Below are positions 1 through 7,138 of a stretch of DNA of 64,000 nt, one piece after another. This DNA is from Lachnospiraceae bacterium (GTDB taxonomy: Bacteria; Bacillota; Clostridia; Lachnospirales; Lachnospiraceae): contig JAFRLH010000042.1 of the NCBI GenBank assembly GCA_017431345.1, forward strand, positions 1 to 64,000, written 5' to 3'. Every line of letters begins with the position of its first letter. The stretch's first letter is position 1. The translations under genes were made by a program, and so were the position numbers. The notes below the pieces were generated by a model, which saw nothing but the letters and a program-made list of their open reading frames with translations, was not told the DNA's origin and did no database searches.

Positions 1-10
1 GGAGCACTGA

Positions 11-140
11 AAAAGCCCCTTTAAGGGGCAGCTGTGAAAGTGGTGCAGTTAGCAGACCTTCAGTGCGCCTTCCGGGCGCAGGCTGGTAATAGTCCCTTAT
101 AGGGACTGAGCAGGCCACCGGCTAAGCCGGTGGTCCTGAC
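11..140 (+). ncRNA. Hairpin-rich structured element, possible IS605/omega-RNA-like relic
   Basis: Four compact hairpins follow each other: stems at 15-29, 65-79, 91-107 and 111-138. The last is the strongest, with a CCACCGGC/GCCGGTGG stem flanked by CAGG/CCTG. No gene of useful length overlaps it. Such serial hairpins with a final GC-rich stem resemble the 3' ends of IS200/IS605-type elements and their TnpB/IscB guide RNAs, but no tnpB or iscB lies inside the window. The family assignment is recalled resemblance, not a computed match, and the strand is a guess. It could also be a downstream terminator cluster of a gene beyond the left edge. Confidence 0.4.
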
Positions 141-166
141 TTTATGCGATAATACCCGGAACGATC

Positions 167-928
167 TCAGATCGCATCGTGAAGGATCTGCAGCACTGTC
201 TGCAGTTTCTCTACGGGGATCTGGCCAGGCGCCGATACCTGTCCCACCGCGCCGAACGTCATGCTGCTCCCGAAAAGTTCTCCGGCAAGACGTGTGACAA
301 CGCCTTTGGGACCCATGCTCATGGTGATGATCGGACGGTCACTGATCCCGTGAGCGAACTCATCGGTCGCTGCCTGCAGGGTAATGACGTCCTCAATGCT
401 CTGCGGCATAAAAGCGACCTTCGGGATATCCGCGCCCATATCCTGCATCTTCTTCAGCCTTCTTACGATCTCCTCCTTATCAGGAGTCCTGGAGAAATCA
501 TGATTGGAACCTACGACCGTCTTTCCGGCTGCGTGGATATTGTCAATATTCGTCCTTATGACATCATCCCCCCAGAAGAATTCCACGTCGATCAGATCGA
601 CATAACCGGACTCTGCCAGCGCTTTGTTCAGCGCAGTATAGGTATCCGCATCGATCCCCTTTTCCCCGCCTTCCATCTTCGTTCGGAAGGTAAAAAGGAT
701 CGCGGTATCGCCGAGCGCTTCTCTGAGTCTTTTTGCGGCAGCGACCGTTTTTTCAATGTCATACACATCTTCAAAGAAATCGACACGCCATTCGACAACA
801 TCCATTGTATAATTGGTCAGTTCTCTTCCTTTTGCTTCGATTCCATCGGCATCCTTTGCCACGATCGGGACGATCACCTTAGGGATCCCCGCGCCGATCT
901 CGATGTTCCTTACTTTTACTGTCTTCAT
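167..928 (-). CDS. aroD: Type I 3-dehydroquinate dehydratase
   Basis: Converts 3-dehydroquinate to 3-dehydroshikimate in the shikimate pathway, in the cytoplasm, through a Schiff-base lysine. The 253-residue product has the class I TIM-barrel pattern. The catalytic histidine is in SNHDFSRTP (His143) and the Schiff-base lysine in IPKVAFMPQ (Lys170); both fall at the same numbers as in the enterobacterial enzyme. I chose the ATG preceded by AAGGAGAGG; a longer in-frame extension upstream lacks a ribosome-binding site and reads as low-complexity basic sequence. No other aro gene is nearby. It follows a C39-like gene on the same strand and may be its operon partner. Confidence 0.95.
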   Translation of the reverse strand: MKTVKVRNIEIGAGIPKVIVPIVAKDADGIEAKGRELTNYTMDVVEWRVDFFEDVYDIEKTVAAAKRLREALGDTAILFTFRTKMEGGEKGIDADTYTALNKALAESGYVDLIDVEFFWGDDVIRTNIDNIHAAGKTVVGSNHDFSRTPDKEEIVRRLKKMQDMGADIPKVAFMPQSIEDVITLQAATDEFAHGISDRPIITMSMGPKGVVTRLAGELFGSSMTFGAVGQVSAPGQIPVEKLQTVLQILHDAI

Positions 929-984
929 TTTCCCTCTCCTTAATGCTGTTCGAAGATGCTGCCTCTGCAGCATACTTCCCCGTT

Positions 985-1533
985 TTACACGTATTTTATA
1001 TATACCGCGCTGTTCACCCATCCCGCCGGGATCTCCGCTTCCGGCTGTCCCCAGTTGTCATGGGCCAGGAAGACAGTTCCCCGTTCTGTCTCCTTTGCAT
1101 CATATGCAGCCACCCAGTGGTTCCCATATTTACTGCCCCTGTACCGTACGATGCCCAGGCAGCAGAAATGCCCTATCGCGAATTCTTCCCTTAGGAATTT
1201 CTTCCCCGGCAGCAGCCGGAAATGCGCCTTCACGCTCAGCTGCACATATTCCGGCGCATATTTTTTGATGAACCGGTTCACGCCCATGCTCACATGAAAC
1301 GGCAGCGTCTTTTTCGCGCCGTGCATGCATTCCGTCACGGCAGCCACGAGTTTTGCGCCGTCGGTATCGCCGGGCTTCCGTATTTCTTCCGGAATAAGAT
1401 CCGGATACTCTGTATCCTGCAGCCCGGCCAGCATCACAGCCGCAGCATAGGCGCCGCAGGTATCATTCCTGTTCCTCCATCCGCTCAAAGAGGCGGCCAG
1501 CTCCCGCAGACCGCCCTCTGTATTGTTATTCAC
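985..1533 (-). CDS. Hypothetical protein with papain-like (C39-like) signature
   Basis: This 182-residue protein has no signal peptide and is not a family I can name. It shows the order Cys26 in DTCGAYAAAVML, His139 in GNHWVAAYDA and Asp159/Asn160 in LAHDNWG, which is the Cys-His-Asp/Asn arrangement of C39-like cysteine peptidases. The start is GTG, one base after the stop of the M24 peptidase gene, so translation is probably coupled to it. The catalytic assignment is inference from motif order only; the protein could also be an inactive papain-fold protein. It lies between a peptidase gene and aroD. Confidence 0.6.
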   Translation of the reverse strand: MNNNTEGGLRELAASLSGWRNRNDTCGAYAAAVMLAGLQDTEYPDLIPEEIRKPGDTDGAKLVAAVTECMHGAKKTLPFHVSMGVNRFIKKYAPEYVQLSVKAHFRLLPGKKFLREEFAIGHFCCLGIVRYRGSKYGNHWVAAYDAKETERGTVFLAHDNWGQPEAEIPAGWVNSAVYIKYV

Positions 1534-1534
1534 C

Positions 1535-2602
1535 TTACACCACCAACAGCTTCTTATCGACTGCGTTCAGATTCTCATAGCCGTCTTCCGTGACAAGCAC
1601 AAGATCCTCGATCCGGACACCGGTGAAGCCTTCGATATAGATGCCGGGCTCGATCGAGAAGATCATGCCGGGCGCGGCAGGGGTATGGTCATTCGGACCG
1701 ACATCACCTTTCTCGTGATCTTCCTGGCCGATGAAATGGCCCAGTCGGATGGTCCAGTATTTTCCGTATCCGGAATCATCGATGACTTTCCGGCAGACCG
1801 CATAGATCTCGCTCATCTTCACACCGGGTTTTACGGCATCGCACGCCGCCTGCTGGGCTTCTCTTACGATCTCATAGATCTTTGCCTGCTCGTCATCCAC
1901 AGAATGCATGTAGAAGGTACGGGTCATGTCAGAGCAGTAATTCTTATAGATGCAGCCCATATCGATCAGGACGCACTGGCCTTCCTTCAGCTTCACCTCT
2001 GCGCTGGGAACGTGATGGGAATCCGCAGCATTCTCCCCATAGCAGACAATCGTGGTAAAGCACGGCACAACGCCCTCTGCAGCATACTGTTCATCAATAT
2101 AATCCGCCAGTTCTTTCTCAGACATGCCGACGGCAGCATGCTTTATCGCCCGCTCCATGACAAGATCATTGATCTCGGAGGAACGCTTCATGATCGCGAT
2201 CTCTTCCTCATCCTTGACGGCGCGGCAGTTGTCAACACAGTCAGAACCGAGAACGGTCTTCAGGTTCGGCATACGCTCCTGCAGCGGGACCAGGAATCTC
2301 GCTGTCATCACTTTATCGACGCCCAGGACTTCCTTCTCATCGATCTGTTCGACCAGAAGAGTCATCTGATCGTCCATATCACTGTACCGGACCTCGTTGA
2401 ACCCTGTCGGTCCGATGAAGAAAAGATGATTCAGGAAAAAGACATGTTCTCCGTTGTCTCTTAAAAGGAAGAAAAACATCCTCTCAAAAGGCTCATGATA
2501 GATGCCCGTCAGATAACGGATGCTCTTGGGATCCGAGACCAGAAGCTGCTTCAGGCCGGCTTTCTTCATCTCATCAACTGCTCTGTCAATACGCGATTTC
2601 AT
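1535..2602 (-). CDS. M24 family Xaa-Pro peptidase
   Basis: A cytoplasmic metallopeptidase of the creatinase/prolidase fold, expected to cleave Xaa-Pro bonds from peptides. The 355-residue protein has the creatinase N-domain (about 1-130) and the pita-bread catalytic domain (about 135-350). All five metal ligands are recognisable: Asp214, Asp225, His289, Glu318 (SIEPG) and Glu332 (RIEDLVLV). The chosen ATG has GGAAGGAG seven bases upstream; a start seven codons earlier has no such site. Whether it is a dipeptidase (PepQ) or aminopeptidase (PepP) cannot be settled from sequence. The C39-like gene follows directly. Confidence 0.9.
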   Translation of the reverse strand: MKSRIDRAVDEMKKAGLKQLLVSDPKSIRYLTGIYHEPFERMFFFLLRDNGEHVFFLNHLFFIGPTGFNEVRYSDMDDQMTLLVEQIDEKEVLGVDKVMTARFLVPLQERMPNLKTVLGSDCVDNCRAVKDEEEIAIMKRSSEINDLVMERAIKHAAVGMSEKELADYIDEQYAAEGVVPCFTTIVCYGENAADSHHVPSAEVKLKEGQCVLIDMGCIYKNYCSDMTRTFYMHSVDDEQAKIYEIVREAQQAACDAVKPGVKMSEIYAVCRKVIDDSGYGKYWTIRLGHFIGQEDHEKGDVGPNDHTPAAPGMIFSIEPGIYIEGFTGVRIEDLVLVTEDGYENLNAVDKKLLVV

Positions 2603-2671
2603 TATAGCTCTCCTTCCCGGCACGGCACTGTCAGAACCCTTGGGTTTGCCGTGTTTAACCGTTCCGTGAAT

Positions 2672-2700
2672 AATTTACCAAAACGAAGGTAAAAAAGCAA
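2672..2700 (-). promoter_or_regulatory. Predicted promoter of the M24 peptidase operon
   Basis: On the minus strand TTGCTT is followed after 17 bases by TAAATT, about 70 bases upstream of the peptidase start. Both boxes are imperfect, so this is a moderate candidate. Confidence 0.4.
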
Positions 2701-2753
2701 TAGCCAGACAGCGTCAGCAGAAAGAATGTACGGCGGCATTGCTGCGCAGAGGA

Positions 2754-3632
2754 TCATTCTGTTCCGTAGAACGAGTCGATATCCCCGATGATCTCCTTAA
2801 AATCAACAGCGCATTTTCCTTCGGAGATCCCGACCGGGACTGTATCGTCAAAGCCATAGATCACAGGCAGTTCATCATGCTCGAAATCATGCACGATCAC
2901 CTTGCGGTCCTTCGGATCCACCATCCAGTATTCCCGGACACCGGCATTCGAATACTTGAACAGCTTCAGGTTCATATCCTTCTTTCGTGTGGACGGCGAC
3001 AGGACTTCGACAACGAAATCCGGCGCGCCGAAAACAGTCCTGTCCCTGATCTTCTCCCTGTCGCAGACAATGAGAAGGTCCGGCTCCACCACAGTCCTGT
3101 TGTCGCAGTCCAGCTGGACGCCTACCGGCGAGAACATCAGCCGGCACGGACTGTTATGTTTTTTCATGCAGGCATACAGCTGAATATGCATTGCTGCGAT
3201 CAGTTCCTGGTGGATGATCAGCGGAGTCTCCATGATAATCAGCTGTCCGTCGATGAGTTCCGCCCTGACATCGTCCGGCAGCGCAAGCCAGTCGTCTATG
3301 GTATATTCCTTTTTTGCTTCCGTACCGTATGGAAATTCCGGTTCGGCAGCATCGTACTGCGGCATGTCCGGCAGCATTTCAGGATAGTTTACCCCGGCTT
3401 CCCATTCCGTGTCTGACGTGAACCTGCTGTTATCCTTCACGCTGAAGCTGTTTCCCGGCAGATTCAGCTTTACATAATAAGCCAGCAGACGTACAACATA
3501 TTCCGGCGCATGTCTGCCGTCATTCTCCCACTCGGAAACAGTCCTGTACGGGATCCCGAAGTATTCACAGAATTCTCTTCTGTTCATCCCTGTGCTCTTC
3601 CTGATCTCCCTGATCCTTTCCGCTGTATCCAT
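2754..3632 (-). CDS. XRE-type HTH fused to a Uma2 family endonuclease domain
   Basis: Residues 1-60 form a helix-turn-helix (RREFCEYFGIPYRTVSEWE) of the XRE type. Residues from about 115 to 290 match the Uma2 (DUF820) PD-(D/E)XK-fold domain: ELIDG, VEPDLLIV, PDFVVEVLSPS, then a lysine/tyrosine helix and VREYWMVDP. The presumed nuclease residues (Asp of PDLL, Glu of VVEV) are intact. Uma2 proteins are abundant and poorly characterised; here a DNA-binding module is fused on. The start is an ATG behind AGAAGGAGGG. A 14-base inverted repeat overlaps the promoter, so autoregulation by the HTH is likely. No toxin-antitoxin partner or transposase is adjacent. Confidence 0.85.
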   Translation of the reverse strand: MDTAERIREIRKSTGMNRREFCEYFGIPYRTVSEWENDGRHAPEYVVRLLAYYVKLNLPGNSFSVKDNSRFTSDTEWEAGVNYPEMLPDMPQYDAAEPEFPYGTEAKKEYTIDDWLALPDDVRAELIDGQLIIMETPLIIHQELIAAMHIQLYACMKKHNSPCRLMFSPVGVQLDCDNRTVVEPDLLIVCDREKIRDRTVFGAPDFVVEVLSPSTRKKDMNLKLFKYSNAGVREYWMVDPKDRKVIVHDFEHDELPVIYGFDDTVPVGISEGKCAVDFKEIIGDIDSFYGTE

Positions 3633-3666
3633 GAATTGCCCTCCTTCTGAATTATCATGGCACAAA

Positions 3667-3719
3667 AAAACACATTGTGTGTATTATACCATGCCTATAC
3701 AGTATACACAATGTGTTTT
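3667..3719 (-). promoter_or_regulatory. Promoter with overlapping palindromic operator of the XRE-Uma2 gene
   Basis: A perfect 14-base inverted repeat, AAAACACATTGTGT (3667-3680) and its complement (3706-3719), brackets a minus-strand promoter: -35 TTGTGT inside the right arm, a 17-base spacer and -10 TATAAT (3683-3688). The left arm covers the transcription start. This arrangement predicts repression by a dimeric HTH protein, most simply the gene product itself. Confidence 0.65.
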
Positions 3720-3775
3720 CTGCTTCCTGTTTGTGCCAAAACACGAAACGTTTTGTGTATGTATTCCCGCCATGA

Positions 3776-4645
3776 TCAGCGGACAGCTGCCTTTTCCTGC
3801 TTTCCGGCTGCACGGGCAAAAGACAAGGCATTCACCGGGCATGCCCGCATACACTCTCCGCACCGGATGCATTCCGCGCTGTTCGGTGCAAGATGCGGAT
3901 CGACTTTCATCCCGCAGGCTTTGCTGCAGGCGCCGCAGTTCACGCACGCATCCGTATCCACATGCATCCTGACCAGGCTCATCTTCCGGAACAGGGAATA
4001 AAAGGCTCCCAGCGGACAGATATATTTGCAGAAAGGCCTGTAAATCAGGATCGAAGCCAGAATGCAAACGATCAGAAGCAGCATTTTCCATCGGAAAAGC
4101 CATCCAAGCGCCGGCCGCAGCATATCGTTCATCAGCACCAGGGGGACACCCGCTTCCAGCGTTCCGACCGGACAGAGATATTTGCAGAAGAACGGATCTC
4201 CCGCACCGTATTCGCTTCTGTAAAACAGCGGCAGTCCAATGACCAGCACGAGCAGAACAGCATATTTCAGATACCGGAGCGGTCTGTCGATCCTGTCCGG
4301 AATCCCGATCTTCGGCAGCGGAATTTTATAAAGGAGCTCCTGGATCAGCCCGAACAGACAGAGCCAGCCGCAGATGAATCGCCCCGCAAGCAGTCCGATG
4401 GCCGCAAGGTACCCCAGAACATACGCCGGAAACTTCCGCTGCCTTCCCGCGAGCACCGCCTGCAGGGCGCCGATGGGGCAGGCTCCCAGCGCGCCCGGAC
4501 AGGAATAACAGTTCATTCCCGGGACACAGAAATGCTTCAGGGCCCCGCTGTAGATGAACGGCTGCCCCGGCAGGAACCCTCTTACGTAGGCATTCGAAAG
4601 CAGGCCCCAGCCTGCCTGTATGATTTTTCGCAGATGCTTAGCCAA
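3776..4645 (-). CDS. Membrane 4Fe-4S polyferredoxin, NapH/NosR-like
   Basis: An integral membrane iron-sulfur protein, likely passing electrons between a membrane carrier and a partner protein. The 289 residues contain several hydrophobic segments, two Fer4_5-type cysteine clusters (FICGWLCLFG and FCKYLCPVG, then FCKYICPLG) and a C-terminal pair of ferredoxin motifs (CVNCGACSKAC, CIRCGECMRAC). The N-terminal part has an extra CYSCPGALGACPIG cluster. The start is TTG; it overlaps the preceding mini-gene by 8 bases and has GGAG nine bases upstream inside that gene. Homologues with CD1871A-type partners are common in Clostridia. The donor and acceptor are unknown. Confidence 0.8.
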   Translation of the reverse strand: MAKHLRKIIQAGWGLLSNAYVRGFLPGQPFIYSGALKHFCVPGMNCYSCPGALGACPIGALQAVLAGRQRKFPAYVLGYLAAIGLLAGRFICGWLCLFGLIQELLYKIPLPKIGIPDRIDRPLRYLKYAVLLVLVIGLPLFYRSEYGAGDPFFCKYLCPVGTLEAGVPLVLMNDMLRPALGWLFRWKMLLLIVCILASILIYRPFCKYICPLGAFYSLFRKMSLVRMHVDTDACVNCGACSKACGMKVDPHLAPNSAECIRCGECMRACPVNALSFARAAGKQEKAAVR

Positions 4646-4784
4646 GGCCGATACACTCCATGCAGATATTGACGGCTTTTATGAAGACATCCTCCATCTC
4701 CCCTGTCGCTGCGCCGAAGATGCACAGGCAGACGGCGGCAAGCAGAAGAATGACCGTCAGTTTTTCCGGAAATTCTCTGTTCAT
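4638..4784 (-). CDS. CD1871A family CXXC mini-protein
   Basis: A 48-residue protein with one transmembrane helix (about 9-26) and a C-terminal CMEC motif (Cys41, Cys44). It matches the small CD1871A-type CXXC family that accompanies Fer4_5 polyferredoxins in Clostridia. The start ATG follows AAGGAA; longer starts lack a site. Its stop overlaps the TTG start of the polyferredoxin, so the two are translationally coupled and probably work together, for example in thiol or heme/iron redox. That role is inference. Confidence 0.75.
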   Translation of the reverse strand: MNREFPEKLTVILLLAAVCLCIFGAATGEMEDVFIKAVNICMECIGLG

Positions 4785-4878
4785 AGCAGTATTCCTTTTC
4801 CAGTTGATACAGCAGTAATGTAACACAATATACCCTGCGCGGCAAGGGATGGAAAAATGACAGCTGTTTCCCCTGCCC

Positions 4879-4907
4879 TTGCATTTTTATCCCATATTTC
4901 TTATACT
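4879..4907 (+). promoter_or_regulatory. Predicted sigma-A promoter of the AAA ATPase gene
   Basis: TTGCAT, a 17-base spacer and TATACT lie 37 bases upstream of the ATG, in the intergenic region divergent from the CXXC mini-gene. Confidence 0.65.
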
Positions 4908-4943
4908 GATAGCAAATCAAAACTCTTGCGAAAGGATCTTATC

Positions 4944-6173
4944 ATGGGCGATCTTTTAAAAGGATTATATAACGATCTTTATACGGCGGGAAATGCGCAT
5001 CTCGATCTGCTGAAGCAGGTGCGGGAGCAGAACAAAGCATCCGATCTTGTCAAAAAGACAGCGGAAAACTCTCTGAAGAACGCGAACGATGCGCTCGATG
5101 AAGCCAGGAAACTCTTCGGAGACATGCCGGTATCGGCAGGTATGGATGTGAAGACGCCGCCGGTGCAGGCGAGCACGGGCGATCCCGTCCCTCCTGCGTC
5201 TGAGCCCGAGAAGCCGGAAGAACCTGAGACGGATCCCATCGAGGATCTCAATGCGCTCATCGGCCTTTCCACCATCAAGCACGATGTAAAAGAACTGACC
5301 GATTTCGTAAAGGTCCAGAAACTCCGGAAAGATGCGGGACTGAAATCCGTCCCCACTTCTCTTCATCTGGTATTCACCGGCAATCCCGGCACTGGAAAGA
5401 CGACCGTGGCCAGGATCATCGGCAGGATTTACAAGAAGATCGGCGTGCTCTCCAAAGGCCAGCTCATTGAAGTGGACCGTTCGGGACTCGTCGCAGGATA
5501 CGTCGGCCAGACGGCCATTAAAACGCAGCAGAAGATCCAGGAAGCCATGGGCGGCGTGCTGTTCATCGATGAGGCCTATGCGCTCTCCGGCGGAGATCAG
5601 GATGCGTTCGGGCAGGAAGCCATCAACACCCTTCTGAAAGCGATGGAGGATCACCGCGATGATCTGATCATCATTGTCGCCGGCTACACCAAACCGATGG
5701 AGCATTTCATCGCCAGCAATCCGGGCCTGAAATCCCGTTTCAACAAGTATATCGAATTCCCGGATTACACGCTGGATGAGCTGCAGGATATCTTCATGAT
5801 GAATGTGAAGAAATATGATTATACTGTCTCCGACGAAGTGCTGACGCAGATCCGCGGGATGATCGCCGCCAAAAAACTTCTCACGATGGAGAATTTTGCG
5901 AATGCCAGAGAAGTCCGGAATCTTTTTGAAGAAGTGATCACGAACCAGGCCCGCAGGATCGCCGCGATGGAGAATCCCACAGCAGAGGATATCATGGCGA
6001 TCACGATGGACGATCTGGTAGATGCAGAAAAAGCCGAAAAAGCAAAGGAAGAGGTGGAAGAAGCCCTTGCGGAGACAGAGGCAGAGATCGGAACCGAACC
6101 GGAGCCTGCTCCTGAATCTGCACTGGAGCCTTCCGGGACTTCCGATTCAGAGCCTGACGCTGATCCCGAATGA
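4944..6173 (+). CDS. CbxX/SpoVK-like AAA ATPase
   Basis: A cytoplasmic AAA+ ATPase of the CbxX/CfqX/SpoVK group. The 409-residue protein has an N-terminal helical part (1-60), a Pro/Glu-rich linker (65-100), and a single AAA module with Walker A GNPGTGKTT (146-154) and Walker B VLFIDEAYAL (Asp209, Glu210). The pore-like GYVGQT segment and arginines after the sensor are present. The C-terminus is a long acidic tail rich in Glu, Pro and Ala. Family members remodel proteins (Rubisco activase CbbX, spore SpoVK, type VII EccA). The client here is unknown; no Rubisco, spore or secretion gene is adjacent. Confidence 0.85.
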   Translation: MGDLLKGLYNDLYTAGNAHLDLLKQVREQNKASDLVKKTAENSLKNANDALDEARKLFGDMPVSAGMDVKTPPVQASTGDPVPPASEPEKPEEPETDPIEDLNALIGLSTIKHDVKELTDFVKVQKLRKDAGLKSVPTSLHLVFTGNPGTGKTTVARIIGRIYKKIGVLSKGQLIEVDRSGLVAGYVGQTAIKTQQKIQEAMGGVLFIDEAYALSGGDQDAFGQEAINTLLKAMEDHRDDLIIIVAGYTKPMEHFIASNPGLKSRFNKYIEFPDYTLDELQDIFMMNVKKYDYTVSDEVLTQIRGMIAAKKLLTMENFANAREVRNLFEEVITNQARRIAAMENPTAEDIMAITMDDLVDAEKAEKAKEEVEEALAETEAEIGTEPEPAPESALEPSGTSDSEPDADPE

Positions 6174-6190
6174 CCATTGAAATGTATCTG

Positions 6191-6231
6191 AAAACATCCG
6201 CCGCACAATTTGCGTGCAGCGGATGTTTTTT
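6191..6231. terminator. Bidirectional terminator
   Basis: An 11-base stem (ACATCCGC arms extended by A/T pairs) with a short inner stem and a T-run on the plus strand separates the convergent AAA ATPase and radical SAM genes; the A-run on the other side serves the minus strand. Confidence 0.8.
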
Positions 6232-6232
6232 A

Positions 6233-7093
6233 TCAGCAATTTCCGGTGTATACATAGTCCAGCTTTTCCCGCGCAGTATCTGCAAGCCTGTAGATCAGCA
6301 TGACATCTGTCGCCGGCCTGTCTGTCATGCGGAACTGCGGAAAGAATCTGGAAATATGCAGCGGGATCTCCCTGCCGGACTTTCCGCCGCATACCTTCTC
6401 AAGACCGGCGATCCATCCGCTGATCACCCGCATTTCTTCCTCTGTATCATTTTCCCCGGGAATGATGAGCGTAGTGATCTCGACATGGCAGATCTGTACA
6501 GCCCGTGCAATAAAATCCATGACCATCTGCCGGCTGCCTTTCAGGACTTCGGAATAATACCTGTCGGTGAAGCCCTTCAGGTCGATATTCATGGCATCGA
6601 TATACGGTGCCAGCTCCTCCAGCACTGCAGGGGAAGCAGTCCCGTTCGTGACCAGGACATTTTTCATGCCTTTTTCATGTACCAACTTCGCCGTATCGCG
6701 GACATATTCATAACCGACAAGCGGTTCGTTATAGGTAAATGCAACGCCGATATTCCTCCGGCTTTTGTAGTATTCCGCCGTGTCAGCCAGTTCTTCCGGA
6801 GAAATATATTCCGCTTTCTCCCGGTACCGCATCGCCCGGTCAGACCATGAGATCTCATTGTTCTGACAGAACGGGCATTTCAGATTGCAGCCGTAACTGC
6901 CGGCGGAAAGGATCATGCTCCCGGGATAAAATCTGTGCAGCGGTTTCTTTTCAATCGGGTCGAGCGCAAGCGAAGTGATCTTCCCGTAGTTTTCCGGGAA
7001 GACAGCCCCGTTCCTGCAGGTCCTCACACCGCAGGCCCCTGTCATACCTTCCTTCAGATCACAATGTCTGAAACAGACGCTGCATACTGCCAT
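6233..7093 (-). CDS. amrS: AmmeMemoRadiSam system radical SAM enzyme
   Basis: A radical SAM protein of the PflA-like AmmeMemoRadiSam group. The cluster motif is CNLKCPFCQNN, preceded by a cysteine-rich N-terminus (CSVCFRHC, CGVRTC) and the conserved SYGCN and TYNEP segments. The 286-residue form starts at an ATG preceded by AGAAGGGG; an in-frame ATG 14 codons earlier has no clear ribosome site but would sit three bases after the upstream stop, so it remains possible. It lies directly downstream of the fused Memo-AMMECR1 gene. The three families always travel together; their joint reaction was not firmly established to my knowledge. Confidence 0.9.
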   Translation of the reverse strand: MAVCSVCFRHCDLKEGMTGACGVRTCRNGAVFPENYGKITSLALDPIEKKPLHRFYPGSMILSAGSYGCNLKCPFCQNNEISWSDRAMRYREKAEYISPEELADTAEYYKSRRNIGVAFTYNEPLVGYEYVRDTAKLVHEKGMKNVLVTNGTASPAVLEELAPYIDAMNIDLKGFTDRYYSEVLKGSRQMVMDFIARAVQICHVEITTLIIPGENDTEEEMRVISGWIAGLEKVCGGKSGREIPLHISRFFPQFRMTDRPATDVMLIYRLADTAREKLDYVYTGNC

Positions 7094-7138
7094 CCAATAC
7101 CCCTTCTGCAGATTTCCTGCAATGTTATAAGCCATTCG

